From Apodemus sylvaticus (taxonomy: Eukaryota; Chordata; Mammalia; Rodentia; Muridae): 64,000 nucleotides of DNA. A model generated the notes under the pieces. The model was not told the origin of the DNA and searched no databases. It worked only from the letters and a program-made list of their open reading frames with translations. The stretch is from NCBI RefSeq assembly GCF_947179515.1, contig NC_067477.1:117005562-117069561 (forward strand). The letters are read 5' to 3'. The position numbers and the translations under genes are program-made. Position 1 is the first letter of the stretch. Each line of letters opens with the position of its first letter. Positions 46,252 through 59,408 of the stretch are shown here, in pieces.

Positions 46252-48540
46252 GTAAGTTTCTGTTTCATATGTTTCTATATAGTTCAGTATAGCTGCAAAC
46301 TCTGTGTCCTTAGTCACTGCGTCAACTGAACAGTCGCCAGGATCTGGCAGGGGGCATGGGAAATCTGAGTTCCCTCAAGGAACAGACTGGTTAGGGTCCC
46401 AGAATGGTGATTGTAGGAAGGTGGTCATAGCTGGTAAGTATAGATACCAAGTACCAGGGAAATGTGTCCAGGCAGGTTCTTGAGGGAGAAAGAGATGTAA
46501 AATCCAAGAAACCCAAGATGAATGCTAAGTCTGTGGAGCCAGACGCAGGTTTGAAACTAGAAGCACCAGACTTAGGAATCTGGAATTGAAGGATTCCAGG
46601 ACTGAGGATCCTGAGGAGAGAAAGAATGAGAGGGCAATCCCTTCTCATCATAGTGCTGACTTAATCACCACAAAAACCAAGAGAAAATTTACCGACCTTT
46701 CAGTGGGACAAGAACCAGGGAGCAAGAGGGGCTGGCTACTACACACAGGTAGCCTGCCTTGGCTACAGCAGTGGCTGATAATTGCAGCTACAGGGAAAAC
46801 ATCTCAGATGGGAAAGTCATTTCAGCTATCTGGTAACGTTAAGTTAAACCCTGTCCTCTATGGGAAGGTGTAGCTTTGATGTAATGACCTTCCTTCTTGA
46901 GGGTGCTATGACTGTCTTGGGGTAACTGAGAATGGTAGGATGCCACGGACATGTGAGTCTCTACCCAGGAAGTGAGACCTCAGAGGAACTAAGTAACAAG
47001 CAGGACTGGAGGTGACATGTGGTCTGCTTTGTCCTGAATATCTCCATCCTTCAGTATGCCTAGGGTCTATTATACAGGAGGCCCACAACGACTTCAGGTT
47101 GAGCACACTAATCAGAGCAATGTAAGAGAGGGAGTCCTTCTGTGAAGGATGCTTCTTCTCAGTGGGCACTAGAAGGTGTGTGAGCATGGACCTGGGGAAC
47201 AGTACACAGGCCAGAAAAGTGATCCATGGACCCCTCCTGGCTCCGAGCAGCCTGGCATTAGCCACTGCCTTCCTTGTCTTCTGCCTCGACCCTCAGGGTG
47301 TTTTATGGCTTTCTTCCTCAGTCACTAAGAATTACTTCCCAGAAATTTATGGCTTTGGCCTAACCCATAGCATCTGTTCTCCAACCTGGGCAGTATAGGG
47401 GAGAAATCTATCAGGAAATTGGTCTCTTGCCAAGTCGGGGTCAGACTGGAAGCACAGTAGACAAATCTGGATCTCCAGTCCCCAGTCCATAAGCCAACAG
47501 GTATGGAATGTAACAGGAATTGTGGCTGTGCTGGTGTGGGGTTCAAGGCTATGTCTACCTACACCAGCCTAGGGGAAGCTGGGTATCCCAGCACTCCTTA
47601 CTGAGAAGTTTCAGCTTTCCTCCTCAGCAGCCAACAAGTGCTCCCTGCAGCCCTCTGAGAGACAACAGTGGTCCAGTCTCTGTCCTAAAGCCACTCATGA
47701 TTCAGAAATTTTCGCTGTCCGGCATAGTCTGGGTTAAGATTTTTTTGTGGAATTGTTAGAAAATCCTTCTAAGTTACAGCTCAGCGCCATCCAGTTTGTC
47801 TGCTGGGATTCTTCCTGTCCTCTTGAACTGTACAAGGTAAGGATGATCCCTCTTGGGTGCAGCAGTCACATTTGGATGCAGGCAGCATTGTCATTGGCAG
47901 GATGGCACATTCCGCTCTGACTTACCAGCACCCTTCCTTTCGAGCGATGTTAACACACAGCTGCTCAAATCAAGATGCAATCTCCTCGAGCCAGCTTCTG
48001 AGTCGTTTGGTATTACCGGGGACTGATTTGAATAGAGCAGTTGGGAAATGGTCCCTGTGAGGTGTGGGAAAGACATTTATAATCCATCACAAAATTTTTG
48101 AGACCAGAGAAGCACTGTAGATATCCACCACAGCAATCACTGTTTCCCTGCACCCCAACATTGTTATGCTATAGCCAGCCAATAGCACTTTGAAAGCTTT
48201 TCTGAATTCTTTTTCCCTCTCTTCTTTTCTTTCTTTCTTTTTTCTTTCTTTCTTCTTTCTTTCTTTCTTCCTTTTTTTGTTCTTTCTTAGTATTTTTGTA
48301 TACCAGAAAAATAAAGTAATTTTTCCAAGAGTGGATACATGACATAATTATGTGCACAGGTAGCAGTTGCAAGGAGTAGATAACCAGGCCACAAAGTATG
48401 AGAAGGTGAGAAGTCTAAAGTGGTCCACATGACTGACTGATGATCAGCTGTCTAGATGGAGGGGGTGAGCAATGAAAGACGGTGTCTTTCTTTGCTTTGC
48501 AAGAAGACAGAACAAAAGAATCCCGTCTGTAGGGTATATC

Positions 48541-48544
<4 letters not shown>

Positions 48545-48617
<73 letters not shown>
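48545..48617 (+). repeat. (CT)18(CA)n compound microsatellite
   Basis: A CT run to 48580 followed directly by CA to 48617. Confidence 0.95.
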
Positions 48618-48619
<2 letters not shown>

Positions 48620-49904
48620 CATTCTGGCCACCATTTGCTAAGTAGCTTTCCAACTCTATTTATTACTGCCAGGTCTACTCTTCAGCTTCTGCCAAAGTGC
48701 TCTTGCTGAGAGACAAATCTCCCAGGTCTGTGTCCCCAAGGACTTCCTCCTGCCCCTCTCCTATAGAAGTGACTATTTTTCTAGGTTCACCAGGCTGCTC
48801 CTCACACTTCCAACCTTGGCAGACCCCCCCCCCAAACATTCAGACTGTTCGTGCCTCCTACAAGGACAGAGCCCCCTTATGCACCCACTGTGAATCCCTG
48901 AAGATAGCAGCACTGGGTGACCTCTTCTACAGCTGGGACACTTTCTCTGCCTTCCCTTTTCTAACACCCCTCCCCCATCCACCCTTTGGCATCCTGTTTT
49001 CTCAGCATGGAGTCCTTTATACCACCCCTCCACTGACTATCTGAGTATGTAGCTAGCACTCAGGTTATTGTGCCTGCCTGGCTCCCTTAAGACAAGAGCA
49101 GAAAGTTCATCTCATCTCGTTTCTGGTTCTCAAAGCCCAGAATAGTTGAAGCTGCTGACAAAATGCATGTGTGAAAAGTGAGAGACTGAATGGGAAAGGA
49201 TTTCTGGGTGGCAAGGCAATCCAGAAACATATGTCTCTTTGAGTTCCAAGATCATCCCACACCCAGACCCACGGATGCTCAAGTCCCTTATATAAAATCG
49301 TGTCAAATTTGCATAGAACCTATGGGCAAGCGCTTGTATTATTTAAATCCCTCCCCCATTATGTATTATACATAATAGAACATAAATACTATGTAAAGAG
49401 TTGTTAATCTAAATGGTTTAGGGGAGATAGTGATGAAAATGGCTATACATGTATGCTCAAGACAAAATCAATTGTCTATTTTCAATGAAATACTAGTCCA
49501 TATTTGGTTGAATCTGGGATGAGAATGAAGGGCAGACAGCACAATATACAAACCACCATTTGGAACAGTTTATATAGAATTCAGTGGAGCCATGTTTAAA
49601 AGGTCTCTTTGATTATATAAACAGTAGCAGCAGGATGACATGTCCATTCTTTGTAGACAGTAGAATTTCTGTGTGCTCTAGACATGTTTGCCTGTGTAAT
49701 GTTGACTTTAGTTCACAGCTCCAAAATGGCATGTGCTCTTTGGCCAGGGTGACTATGACTGAGCCTGATCCTACCCTCACCCCGCCCAGTCTTCTACTGT
49801 AGAAGTGGCTGCAGATGGATTGGCTGAAGGACCTTGTAAAAGCCATACTGTGTCTTGGTTAACCTCCCCACCTGCTGACCTGGTACTTCATTCCCACCAA
49901 GTGT

Positions 49905-50075
49905 TTCTAAAATGAGCTGAGCACTTTTGATAATTATATCCACAGTTTAGGACTCGAGCAGGCTTTAGGGAAATGTGGCTTTTATATTTTTTTCAGAGGT
50001 TGATTTGCATTAAAATTGGATACTTAAGCTCCAATTTACATAACACAGGATACATGTAATATATATCTACTTACT
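49905..50075. promoter_or_regulatory. Candidate conserved non-coding element 5 (octamer)
   Basis: Unique AT-rich sequence with ATTTGCAT (50003-50010, a perfect POU octamer on the minus strand), ttttgataattatatcc and aaaattggatacttaagctc. Enhancer role is inferred only. Confidence 0.25.
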
Positions 50076-50570
50076 CTACTTCCTCGGAGCCTCAGCCACA
50101 TCTTACTTTTAGCTTTTGGTCTCTAGAGAAAAAAAGGAATCTGTTGCCAGTAACAAGTGTGTGCTCTGCTCCACAGGGTGGGGATGGGGAGGGGGGGTGC
50201 CTATTTCCAAAACCAGGAAGCTTTGGCTCACATACAGGGAGAATATGGGATTCCTGAATTTAGAGTGGGGATTTCCAAAGCACAGCAGGCACGAAGGACA
50301 GTGCAGAAAAGAGAGATGAGCCCAAAAGAGACTTGCTACCACCCACCATGCTCAGAATGGAGTCTGGGATGCCAAGCTATTCCAGGCTCAGGGGACATGT
50401 ATGGTTCAGGAAGTACTAGGGCTGTGAGATCAGAAAGGGGTAAGTCTGAAGCCTGTAGTTACCACTAAGTACCTAAGCACCCTTAGAAAACTACCTCTCC
50501 TCACTGAATTTCTAGGGCTTGAAGGTATGAAGCAGTGATCTCTTAAGTAAGATGAACAGCTTCCCCACCC

Positions 50571-50602
50571 AAAAAAGAAAGAAAGAAAGAAAGAAGGAAG
50601 GA

Positions 50603-50669
<67 letters not shown>

Positions 50670-50700
50670 GAAGGAAGGAAGGAAGGAAGGAAGGAAGGAA

Positions 50701-50786
<86 letters not shown>

Positions 50787-50791
50787 AAAGA
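50571..50791 (+). repeat. 221-bp pure purine tract (GAAA)n-(GGAA)9-(GAAA)n
   Basis: No pyrimidine occurs from 50571 to 50791. Nine GGAA units (50669-50704) sit between two GAAA arrays of similar length, giving a mirror-like layout. Confidence 0.95.
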
Positions 50792-51919
50792 TAGCCACAC
50801 CCCAAATACCTGAAACCTGTTTGGATGTGACCTTATATGACACAAGGTTTTTAAGCCTTTAAGCCTTAAGGTTTTAAGCATTGTAATTAGGTCACTAGTC
50901 AGTGGGTTGGGGAATGTTGCAGATGGGTCCCATCTAATATCCCAGTATTTCTAAAATCAGAGAGCTTTCTTAGGCACGCGGCAGCAGAGAGTTGGCATAA
51001 GCCAGGTGCCATGCTCCAAGGGGACATTAGCAGCTGTTAGTTTAAAGATGGAAGAGACAGCAAGAGGCAGATGAAAGGAATTCTGGGCCATCAGCCAGGA
51101 AGGAGAAGGAAACCTAAGTCCTGAAGCCTTGAGTAACTTTCTAAAAAACATCTAAATAAGCTTCAAAGCAAGTTCTCCTTCAGAGCCTCCAGGAAGGGAC
51201 ATGATCCTGCTGACATCTTGACTTCAGCCATGGACAACACTCTGCAGAAGACCCTCCCAAATCCTCTAAGTTTGAGGAGAATCTTTAAAGCAACATAAGA
51301 ATCTCCTCACATTCACCCGTCATGGGGCTGCGTGAAGACAACTGGGTCTCTGCTCCGTTAGAGTTGGTTGCCTTCCCTTCCGGATTCATGTGGCCAAGGT
51401 CTGATAAAGAAGGATAGTCTGACCTGCTGAGATATCTCAATACTCATGTTTTTGCTTTTAGCCCAAGGTTAGGGAAGGGACCTCAATAAGGATGAACACT
51501 CACATTTGAGGAAACATCATCTTTCCTCAAGTCTGTCCTGAAACATGATGCCCTCTGGGATGCTCTGCTAGAGCCCAGTACCATGTGCAATTCTCCAGGC
51601 CTAGCTGCAATCCACAGGCCACCCTTTGTTGCTGCACCTAAATGCCCAACACAATGTCCAAGAGGGATACCAGTTGCTTATTTGCCATCAGAGTTTGGAC
51701 AGTTAAAGGCTATGTATAGTTACAGGGCCATAGGTGACCACTGTGGACATGTGGTTAATACTTGTCCAGTAGTAGAGACATGGGCACAGCATCTGTTGTC
51801 CCAGATGTGAGGTGGAATGAATTTGGCTCAGGGATTCAAAGCTATCTTTTGTAGCCAAATTTACTCTCTAGTAAAACCAGAGCATTCGTTAAAAAACAAT
51901 GGGATCCTCTTACTTGATT

Positions 51920-52185
51920 CTGTGCTGCTACAGCAGGATACCACGCTTGGTGGTTCATAGAGAATGGGGCTTTCTTCCTCACTATCTTGGAGAATGGGAA
52001 GTCCAAGATTGGATAGGGTTTGCTCACTTGATCATCCCATGACAAAGTATCCAAGCAGGAGAGCTCAGTAGAGGGCAAACTCTTCATCCCTTTATAGCAA
52101 CTCACTCCCTAGACAACAGCATTGATCCATGCACCAGAGCCAATCCCTCATGACCTTTTGGAGGTCTTGTGTTTTTAACAGTTTT
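51920..52185 (-). repeat. Old MLT1-like LTR, antisense
   Basis: The blocks gctacagcaggataccac, cttggagaatgggaagtcca and ccctcatgaccttttggagg keep the antisense MLT1 order. Confidence 0.6.
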
Positions 52186-52513
52186 GCTTTGAAGATTAAG
52201 TCTACATCCTGTGAACTGGGGGGGGGGGGGCAGAGGGGAGGAATAACTACTGGCCTTAGTACACACAGGGCTTGCTTCTTGACCCAGTTAGAGCTAGGAA
52301 ATTAAAAATTACTGAATTACCTGTCACACAAGTAAGGGCAGATTTATGAGTGACAACAGCCTGGTGAATGTCTCTTTCTGCCCTCCACTGTCTGCTATAT
52401 TTCCTTTGTCTTCACCAGGTTTAAGCTCAGCAAGAGGCAGAATAGATGATGTAATCACATATATCACAATACACACATGTAAACACTCTAGGATGCTCCA
52501 CTTAAAACAAGGT

Positions 52514-52752
52514 CCATGGGGCCAGCAAGATGACCCAGTGTGTAAAGACCTTGTCCCCAAAGCCTGGTGACAGGAATTCAAGTCCAAGTTCAAGCTCCTT
52601 CTACCTGGTAGAAAGAAAAAAAAACCTCACAAGTTGTCTTCTGATGGCCACACAGATTCTGTGGTATATGTGCACATGTGTAGAGCAAGCCCCACACCCA
52701 CCTCCACCTCCTCCTATATTCCCACCATACACTGAAGAAATAAAGCAATGAA
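52514..52752 (+). mobile_element. B3-like SINE, sense
   Basis: It starts atggggccagcaagatgacc, followed by gtgacaggaattcaagtcc, cacaagttgtcttctgatgg and a tail with gaaataaagcaatgaaaaa. This is a diverged tRNA-derived rodent SINE. Confidence 0.65.
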
Positions 52753-55700
52753 AAATAAACAACCCCCTGCACAAGGCTGTTCTTGTGCGAACTGGTGCTC
52801 TTTGCCCTTGTTTGAATTCAGGCTACGAAATGCAGCCAGAACCTTGACCAGGGATGGTGTGCTTCCCAGGGAAAGAGCTGCTCTCTGGCCCCTGAGTTCC
52901 CTACCCACCACTTACATGCTCATCAGATGGGTATTGATTCTGATGAAAGGTGAGGATCCTCAGAGGTGGTGAAAATAGCTGATGTCCTAATGAGGACATG
53001 GTAGACAAGGGAAGGGAATGCAGGGCATGAGGGCAATTTGCTCTCAAATATTAATCTGAAGTTCAAAAAATAAGGTCCCATCACAGTGCCCCAGAGAGGA
53101 TGGAGTAATCTCCCTGCCTGGGATGCAGAGTAGATCTGGGTATGTGTAGCATTCATCACCAGGGAGATGATGCAGGCACTGACTAAGTGAGAACCCCAGA
53201 AGATTCGCTATAAAAAGACTTTGTCTCCTTCCAACCTCACTGAAGAGATGGTGGCACCAGGTAAGTGCAAACATGGAGAGCGAGGCTCTAAGAATGCTCA
53301 GCTTCACACCCCAGCCTTCCGTGGTTCTCATGGCACTTGTTCAAGCCCTCTATGGGGGGCTCAGGATCAGCAGACTTTCTCAAAGGCCAATCAAGCGGGC
53401 CCCGTGTAAGTGTGAGAGGTTGCTCATCTTCCTCGAGTCACAATACAGACAAGGGCAGGCTGGTTATACATCCACAGAGTAGTGCTTAGAAATCATTACA
53501 CTAACCTAAAACTCCTCACATCACCAAGGGGACCTCTTGACTCAAGCAACAACACAGGACCCGTGGCAGGTCCGAAACTCCAGTCACAACAATCTGGGCT
53601 TGAGAGCCAAGAAACCTAACTCATGCCAGGCCAAGGACTCCTTCCTATAGGTGGAACAGCTGGTCTTAAGGAGAGCTAAGTTTGGTAGGACCGGATGTGT
53701 GACTTGATGAGGCAGAAACTGGATGGTTGATTATGTAGTTGCTACTTGTCCTACTTGTGGGTATTTTGAGGACAGTACTGTATCTTTGGGTGCACTGGTC
53801 AGTAGCAAGTCCCTCAGTCCTGGGGAAGAGGGATTTCAGGACAACTTTGAGTTTGGAGTTGGGAGAAGTACACCGGTTCCTGGTATCTTGCTGTTGGTTG
53901 TCCTAGCATAGCTGCACTAGAAAACAATAGCATCAATAAGCAGGATTGTTAGATGGACAGGAAACTGCCTGAGCTAGAAGTACAGGAAGATGTCATTGTC
54001 GCCCTGGCTAAGGTCTGAAAAATTGTGATAGTTTGAATTTTGGCTCTAACACAACACGGGAGAAACTGAAATGTTGGAAGATGGGCTTAGAGGAGGAGAG
54101 AAGATGGGACTATGGGATGATGCCAAGAGATGTAGAAGTGGTAGTATGGTGGCTTGTGTGTCTCTCTAAAGTGTCAGGTGTCCCTGAAATTGAACACTGT
54201 ATCTGGTAGCAATGAGGATGCTGGCACGGAGGAAAGTCCTCAGTGTCATCAAGAGGACCCTGGAATCAGACGATGAAGCAGCCAATATTGGAAAGACACT
54301 CAATGGCAGCATCACAGAGGAAATGAGAATGGGACAAAGGGCCAGGTGATGGCACTGTTGAAGGTAGGGGACTGTATGTGGCTGGTGGAGGGCAAGAGTC
54401 AGTGGACCCAGAAAAGAAAGACTGGATGAAGGGTCTGCAGATAAAGAAATAGCTTATAGAGTAGGGAGTGTGGGATTGAGATTGCAAGAATTTGTTTTTC
54501 AAATGAGGAGGGACATATGTCTCATTTGAATACATGGAAAAGAAGACACAGTAGCTGAAGTTCATGCATCTGCCTAGAGAAAAGCTGGCACCAAGTGTGT
54601 AGCTTATATCTAGTAAGCCAGGCCTTCATCTCATGTGCTGGGGGTGTATAGAGGTTTCCTTTCCAGAAATTGGAGCAGACCCTTCTTCGGGTCCCTGGAG
54701 AAGAGTTGATGGGATCACACACAAGGAAAGTAGTCTCATTCACACATAGAACTGACAAGATTCCACATCTGACCCTGAGATTGCTTATTGTAGTGTCTGG
54801 TCAAGATGTGGATTACAGACTGTTGGCTGAGCCAGGTATTGCTTAATGACTTGCAAATACCAAGCTCAGACAGTAACCTAGCCACAAATGCCAGTTCTCT
54901 ATATATGGGATGTCTGAGGAGACACAAAATCTAAGGTATTAGGTTAATAAGCCCTGGTGTCTCCTATAGTGTTGATAGATGCTAGAAGTGGCCTGTGAAG
55001 AAGTACACCCGGGTAGGTGATGTCATTGGCGTCCGAGTTCTCGAGAGATTGCCTTCACAAGAGTTTCTCATAATCAATGCCCTTGAGTTTTCGACAGCAC
55101 TGAGTTCACAGCCATTCTCAGAAGTCTCTTTCACTTGATACTGAGAGCATTTCTGTGGAGCATGTCTACGGTTTTTGGCTTAACTCACAAGGAGATCAAG
55201 ATCAAACTTCAGAAAGCTGGAGCCTTGCTTTCCCAAGGACGCATCTAATGGGTCTGTCCAGACTTGGTAAACAAAGACAAGTCTTTCCTTGCCTTAGGAG
55301 GAGGCAGAAGGGTGCAAGAAAGGTGCAGAGGACATGGGAGAGCAGTGGGTTGGGGGTGGGGCAGAATCCCATCGTAGGGGCCTACTCTGAGAGCTGTATG
55401 GTGGAGATGTAACAGGGAAGCAGTAGAGAGACGGGTTGGGGGAGGCAGGAAGGTAGGACCCAGGCTGCTGGATGTATTCAGGCTTGTGATGGAAAGGCCC
55501 TGGGGGTACCTACATTCTCATGCTCTGTCCCTGGACTAGAACTGAATGACAGGGCCAGCCACTCTAGGATTTATTTTTCCTTAGGGAACCTGTATTCCCA
55601 CTTAAGATTCAATGCAAAAGCATGGGCCAGACAGGAAGTCCCCCAAATTAGAAATTATCTTTTCTTGCCTTTCTACCACTGATGTGCCCAGTAGGGTGTG

Positions 55701-56299
55701 GGATGGGAGGGGGTGTTTGGGTAGATTCAGAAAGGGGTTGCATTGTGTATAGAGAATTTTAAAGCAGCCATACTGCCATACCGCTGGCTTAAGATGCTTC
55801 TCAGTAGCACCACACACAGCCAGTTTCAAACAACTGCAATGATAAAGTATCCCACTGCCCTCTTCTACCACCATTACCATCTCCCTGATCCCAAAGCTGG
55901 AGTGAAAACCTGGCCTGTAGCCTACTCTTAGTAGAAAGTCACTAAGGACAACCTTCTCTAACTCCACCCATCCTAAGTCCACTCTACCCACTACCACTCA
56001 GTAGCAAAACAGGAAAAGATGGGTATATGTGTGAAATTCCACCCTGGGGAGCATCCTCAGTAGCACTGATTACTGCTCAGGCCCTGTCTTCCTGTCTAAG
56101 ACTCACTTGGCTCATGTTTCTCCAATAGGCGAATGGCAGGCTGGGGGGGGGGGGTCCAGGTACCTTTGGCTGCATCCTTGATATGGTGTTTTCTTTTTCC
56201 TGAGTCCACTCTTGACAGATGTCTAGTCTGGATCGCAGAAGAGTATTCTGTGTTCTCAGAATTATTTCATGCTCTGTCTCTGTCTGTCTGTCTGTCTGT

Positions 56300-56301
<2 letters not shown>

Positions 56302-56342
<41 letters not shown>
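56302..56342 (+). repeat. (TG)n microsatellite
   Basis: About 20 TG units flanked by TCTG/TATC units. Confidence 0.9.
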
Positions 56343-56343
<1 letters not shown>

Positions 56344-56395
56344 CTCTGTCTATCTGTTATCTGTCTCTGTGTTCTCTCTCTGTGTTTGTTTCATT

Positions 56396-56560
56396 GGGAA
56401 GGTGCGTTATATGTGTGCCCAGGGTTCCTGTGGGTGTCAGAAGACAACTTGTGGAAGTCCATTCTTTCCTTCCATCATGTTGGTTCAGTAGACTTAACTC
56501 GGGTCTTCAAGCTTTGGAGCAAGTGCCTTTGGGGCCTGAGCCACCTTGCTGGCCTTGCCC
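56396..56560 (-). mobile_element. B3-like SINE, antisense
   Basis: The blocks gtgtcagaagacaacttgtg, gacttaactcgggtcttcaa and gcctgagccaccttgctggc show an antisense tRNA-derived SINE. Confidence 0.65.
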
Positions 56561-56883
56561 TCCATCTCTTATAACCTTTTGTGGCTGTAGAGGGTAACTG
56601 TAACTGATTTTTCTACACTGAAGGTTTTGCCATGTATTATGTCCCAAAGCAAGCCTTTTATGTTTCTCCCAAAACACCCCACTAGGGTCCCCCACATCTC
56701 CAGGCTGTCTATTGAGCTGTTCTAGATCATTCTTCACAGTGTTGAAGCACAGTCAAATTATGTGTGCTCACAAAGAAATATGCAGCCTAATTGGAGAATT
56801 TGTTCTTAGATGCCTATGAAACCTTAGACACAGCCAGTATCGAAGGATTATAAAATAATAACGGAAATGTGGATGTCTTGCAG

Positions 56884-57010
56884 AAATCTCTTTCCGAGTG
56901 TGGATGTGTGGAGGTGGCCTGGAGATTATCCCCTGCAGCCGGGTGGGGCATGTCTTCAGGAAAAAGCATCCTTACGTTTTCCCTGATGGAAACGCCAACA
57001 CTTATATAAA
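56884..57010 (+). CDS. Galnt14: Galnt14 exon H (SRVGHVFRK, metal-binding His)
   Basis: This 127-bp exon encodes about residues 311-353. It reads [20 protein letters not shown] then [20 protein letters not shown] and ends with AA of a Lys codon (phase 2). By analogy with GALNT2, the His in GHVF (about 333) is the third Mn2+ ligand and the following loop closes over the active site. The acceptor is gatgtcttgcag and the donor is gtaagt. One oddity: the CGGS motif shared by the paralogues I recall reads CGGG here, through codon GGC at 56916-56918 instead of AGC. Confidence 0.95.
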
Positions 57011-57684
57011 GTAAGTGCATGCCATTGTCCAATGTCTGTGGATAGCAGCAAGGAAATGATGGAAATGGTGGCAATGGGTTTGCAACAGACTATGGTACTC
57101 TGCAAGGTAGTCTGAGTGGCTGGGATGATGCATGAGTTGCATGCCTGTAGCCTGGACTTGGCCTGGTCAATGGGCATTAAAGCCAAAACTTCCTTAGGCT
57201 ATCCCTGAGATTTGAGACCTACCAACCCACCCACACCTAACCCCCTAGAGCCTCAGTAATTAAAGTGACTGGTCAAGTCCATCCTGAAGGGCTTTGCCTC
57301 TAGATATTTGCAAAGGGAGATAGTAAGTGGTGGTTAGAAACAGCTGGATAACTCAGCAAAAGTCCCTGGGGAGAATCAAGAGATGGAAACTCTGCAGAGT
57401 CCAGCCTTGTGCCTGCTCAAGGCTGGTGGGTACAGCATTATGCTTGCTCTTGGGCCTCCTGACAGACTAGAAAAATCCACATGGGGTACACATGATAATC
57501 CAGCTCCAGGGCTTCTAATCTCATTCAGGGCCTCTCTGCCATAGATACAGAAGTAAGTGACCCCAGGGTCCCCCTTGCCTGTCTCTTTGTCTCCCTCTCC
57601 TTCATACATCTTCTGAACATTTTGCTTCTTTTAGATTTCTCTTGTCAAAATATTCATGCGTGCCTATTTATCTTAAAATTTTTA

Positions 57685-57886
57685 GAAATTATTTGCATAT
57701 GTGGGAGGGGATGGATTCTTGTGAATACAGTTGCCCATAGTGGCCAGAAGAGCGCATTGAATCCCCTGGAGCTGAAGTTACAAGCAGCTGTAGGCCACCT
57801 AATGTGGCTGCCAAGAACCAATTGAATTTGAGCCCTCTGCAGGAGCAGTACCCACTTAACTGCTGAGCCATCTCTCTAGTCCCTGA
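57685..57886 (-). mobile_element. B3 SINE, antisense
   Basis: The blocks gcccatagtggccagaagag, aatcccctggagctgaagtt, acaagcagctgtaggccacc and actgctgagccatctctcta are clear antisense B3. Confidence 0.85.
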
Positions 57887-58034
57887 GTGTCTTCATATTT
57901 TTCTTAACTTATGTTTCTTATTTTCATCCTCTTGTTTTTTGTCATCAATAGCTTCCCTCATCCATCCAATTCTCTTTTCCTTTTGTCCTGCTGTTTGATC
58001 CATTGTGTTAGGATGGGATGCTTCACATCCTTTG

Positions 58035-58035
58035 A

Positions 58036-58093
<58 letters not shown>

Positions 58094-58094
58094 A
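58035..58094 (+). repeat. (ATCT)n microsatellite
   Basis: About 15 perfect ATCT units. Confidence 0.95.
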
Positions 58095-59315
58095 TTGTAT
58101 TCTTTCTTGATTTATCACACATGTATCCATGTGTATATCATATCCTGACATTGCTGGCTCAGAGGAAGCATGAGTCTGAACAGTGGTCAAATTCTGCATC
58201 TTACAAAGCATGGTACATAAGGAGAAAATGGGTAGCAGGGGAGGGGGGAAGGCAGCAGGCTAGGTAGCATCAGGGAACCTCAGATTTTTTTTTAATTCTA
58301 ATGGTAAGCCAGGGACATATGGCATAGCATTATAGTGTGGCTGTGCAGGAGCAGAGACCTCCAAGTGAGAGCTAGCAGGATACTGGAACGTTAGATGTTT
58401 GCCCTTTTTGAACTTGGACTTTCACCAGTGAGTATCCATGAATGCCAATGGTTGCCCACTCTGCTTAGAGAAATGAGGCACATAGTTTGCAAAAGAGCTT
58501 CTAGCTTGCAGATAGTGAAGCCACTTGCAGAAGCCAGCCAGGTGGCCTTAACTGCTTCCACTACCCCCAAGCCCCACTAACCTGTGATTATCTGTCCTTT
58601 CAGATCCTATCTCAGAAGGGGTCAAATGTCTGTGCTCTAAAGTAGACCTAAAAGTTAGATCCCCAAGTTCACTTTTGTCAGGTGCTCGAGCTGCCCAGGT
58701 CACCAGCCCTCACTCTTCTAATCTCTTTCTTTTAACTCTGGGGATCTTCCTGAGACCCCCTGACTGTTGAATGATCATAATTATCCCACTCCCCCTGCCC
58801 CTCTCTCTTTTACTGTTACCTTTTGGGTCAAACTCAAGCTGATGTCTGATGAAAAGCCTAGCATACCGGTGAAGTACCGAAAGATATGGCTTGATCGCTA
58901 ATTCGTTACACATAACCATTGCTTGGCCTGTGTATGCACTGACCTTACTCTTGGGGAGCTGAGACCTCAGCACGTCCACTGTGGGAAAGTAAAGGAAGGC
59001 CCATCAACCAAGCAGACCAAAGATCAGCTGGTCCTCACAAGTCCCACCTGTGTACTCAGATTTTTTTCCTATCTATACCTTTTGTGGAAAAGTTATTGAT
59101 ACTACTAAAGTTCTATCTCTTTGGGGTATCTTTGGAGACGGGAGAGAGAGTTCCTCATGTTCTGGTGTTCTGGAAACAGTTATGTGAGCATCTCTGTCCT
59201 GTGGCTGCTGCCTGGGTGCTGTTTCCAACTTTGCCTTTTTGTGTGCATTTTCAACTGCGAATGCTTACAGGTGATTCCCAAACAAGCCCCCTTTTGTGAC
59301 TCCTTATCTCCCCAG

Positions 59316-59408
59316 GAACACCAAGAGGACAGCTGAAGTATGGATGGATGAATACAAGCAGTACTACTATGCAGCCCGGCCTTTTGCCCTGGAGAGACCC
59401 TTTGGGAA
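59316..59408 (+). CDS. Galnt14: Galnt14 exon I (NTKRTAEVWMDEYK segment)
   Basis: This 93-bp exon encodes about residues 353-384, reading NTKRTAEVWMDEYKQYYYAA then RPFALERPFG and AA of an Asn codon. The AEVWMDEYK block is conserved across GalNAc-transferases and packs against the active site. The RPFALERPFG tail is GALNT14-like; GALNT16 has a different sequence. The acceptor is ttatctccccag and the donor is gtaagt. Both flanking introns are phase 2, so the exon could be skipped in frame, but that would delete conserved core. Confidence 0.95.

Larger units (their letters stand above)
46252..56883 (+). other. Galnt14: Galnt14 intron G-H (10.6 kb)
   Basis: The longest complete intron (phase 1). 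It carries several microsatellites (CT/CA at 48545-48617, a purine tract at 50571-50791, TG at 56302-56342), an octamer-bearing unique segment at 49905-50075, an MLT1-like LTR, a B3-like SINE and an antisense B3-like SINE. Stretches 46260-48200, 50900-51900 and 52760-56120 are unique sequence without recognisable genes. Confidence 0.85.
57011..59315 (+). other. Galnt14: Galnt14 intron H-I (2.3 kb)
   Basis: A phase 2 intron with donor gtaagt. It contains an antisense B3-like SINE and an (ATCT)n microsatellite. Otherwise I see unique sequence. Confidence 0.85.

Noticed and set aside
50543..50881. Open frames of SFFL/KERK-type repeats
   Set aside because: They are translations of the GAAA/GGAA microsatellite in several frames.
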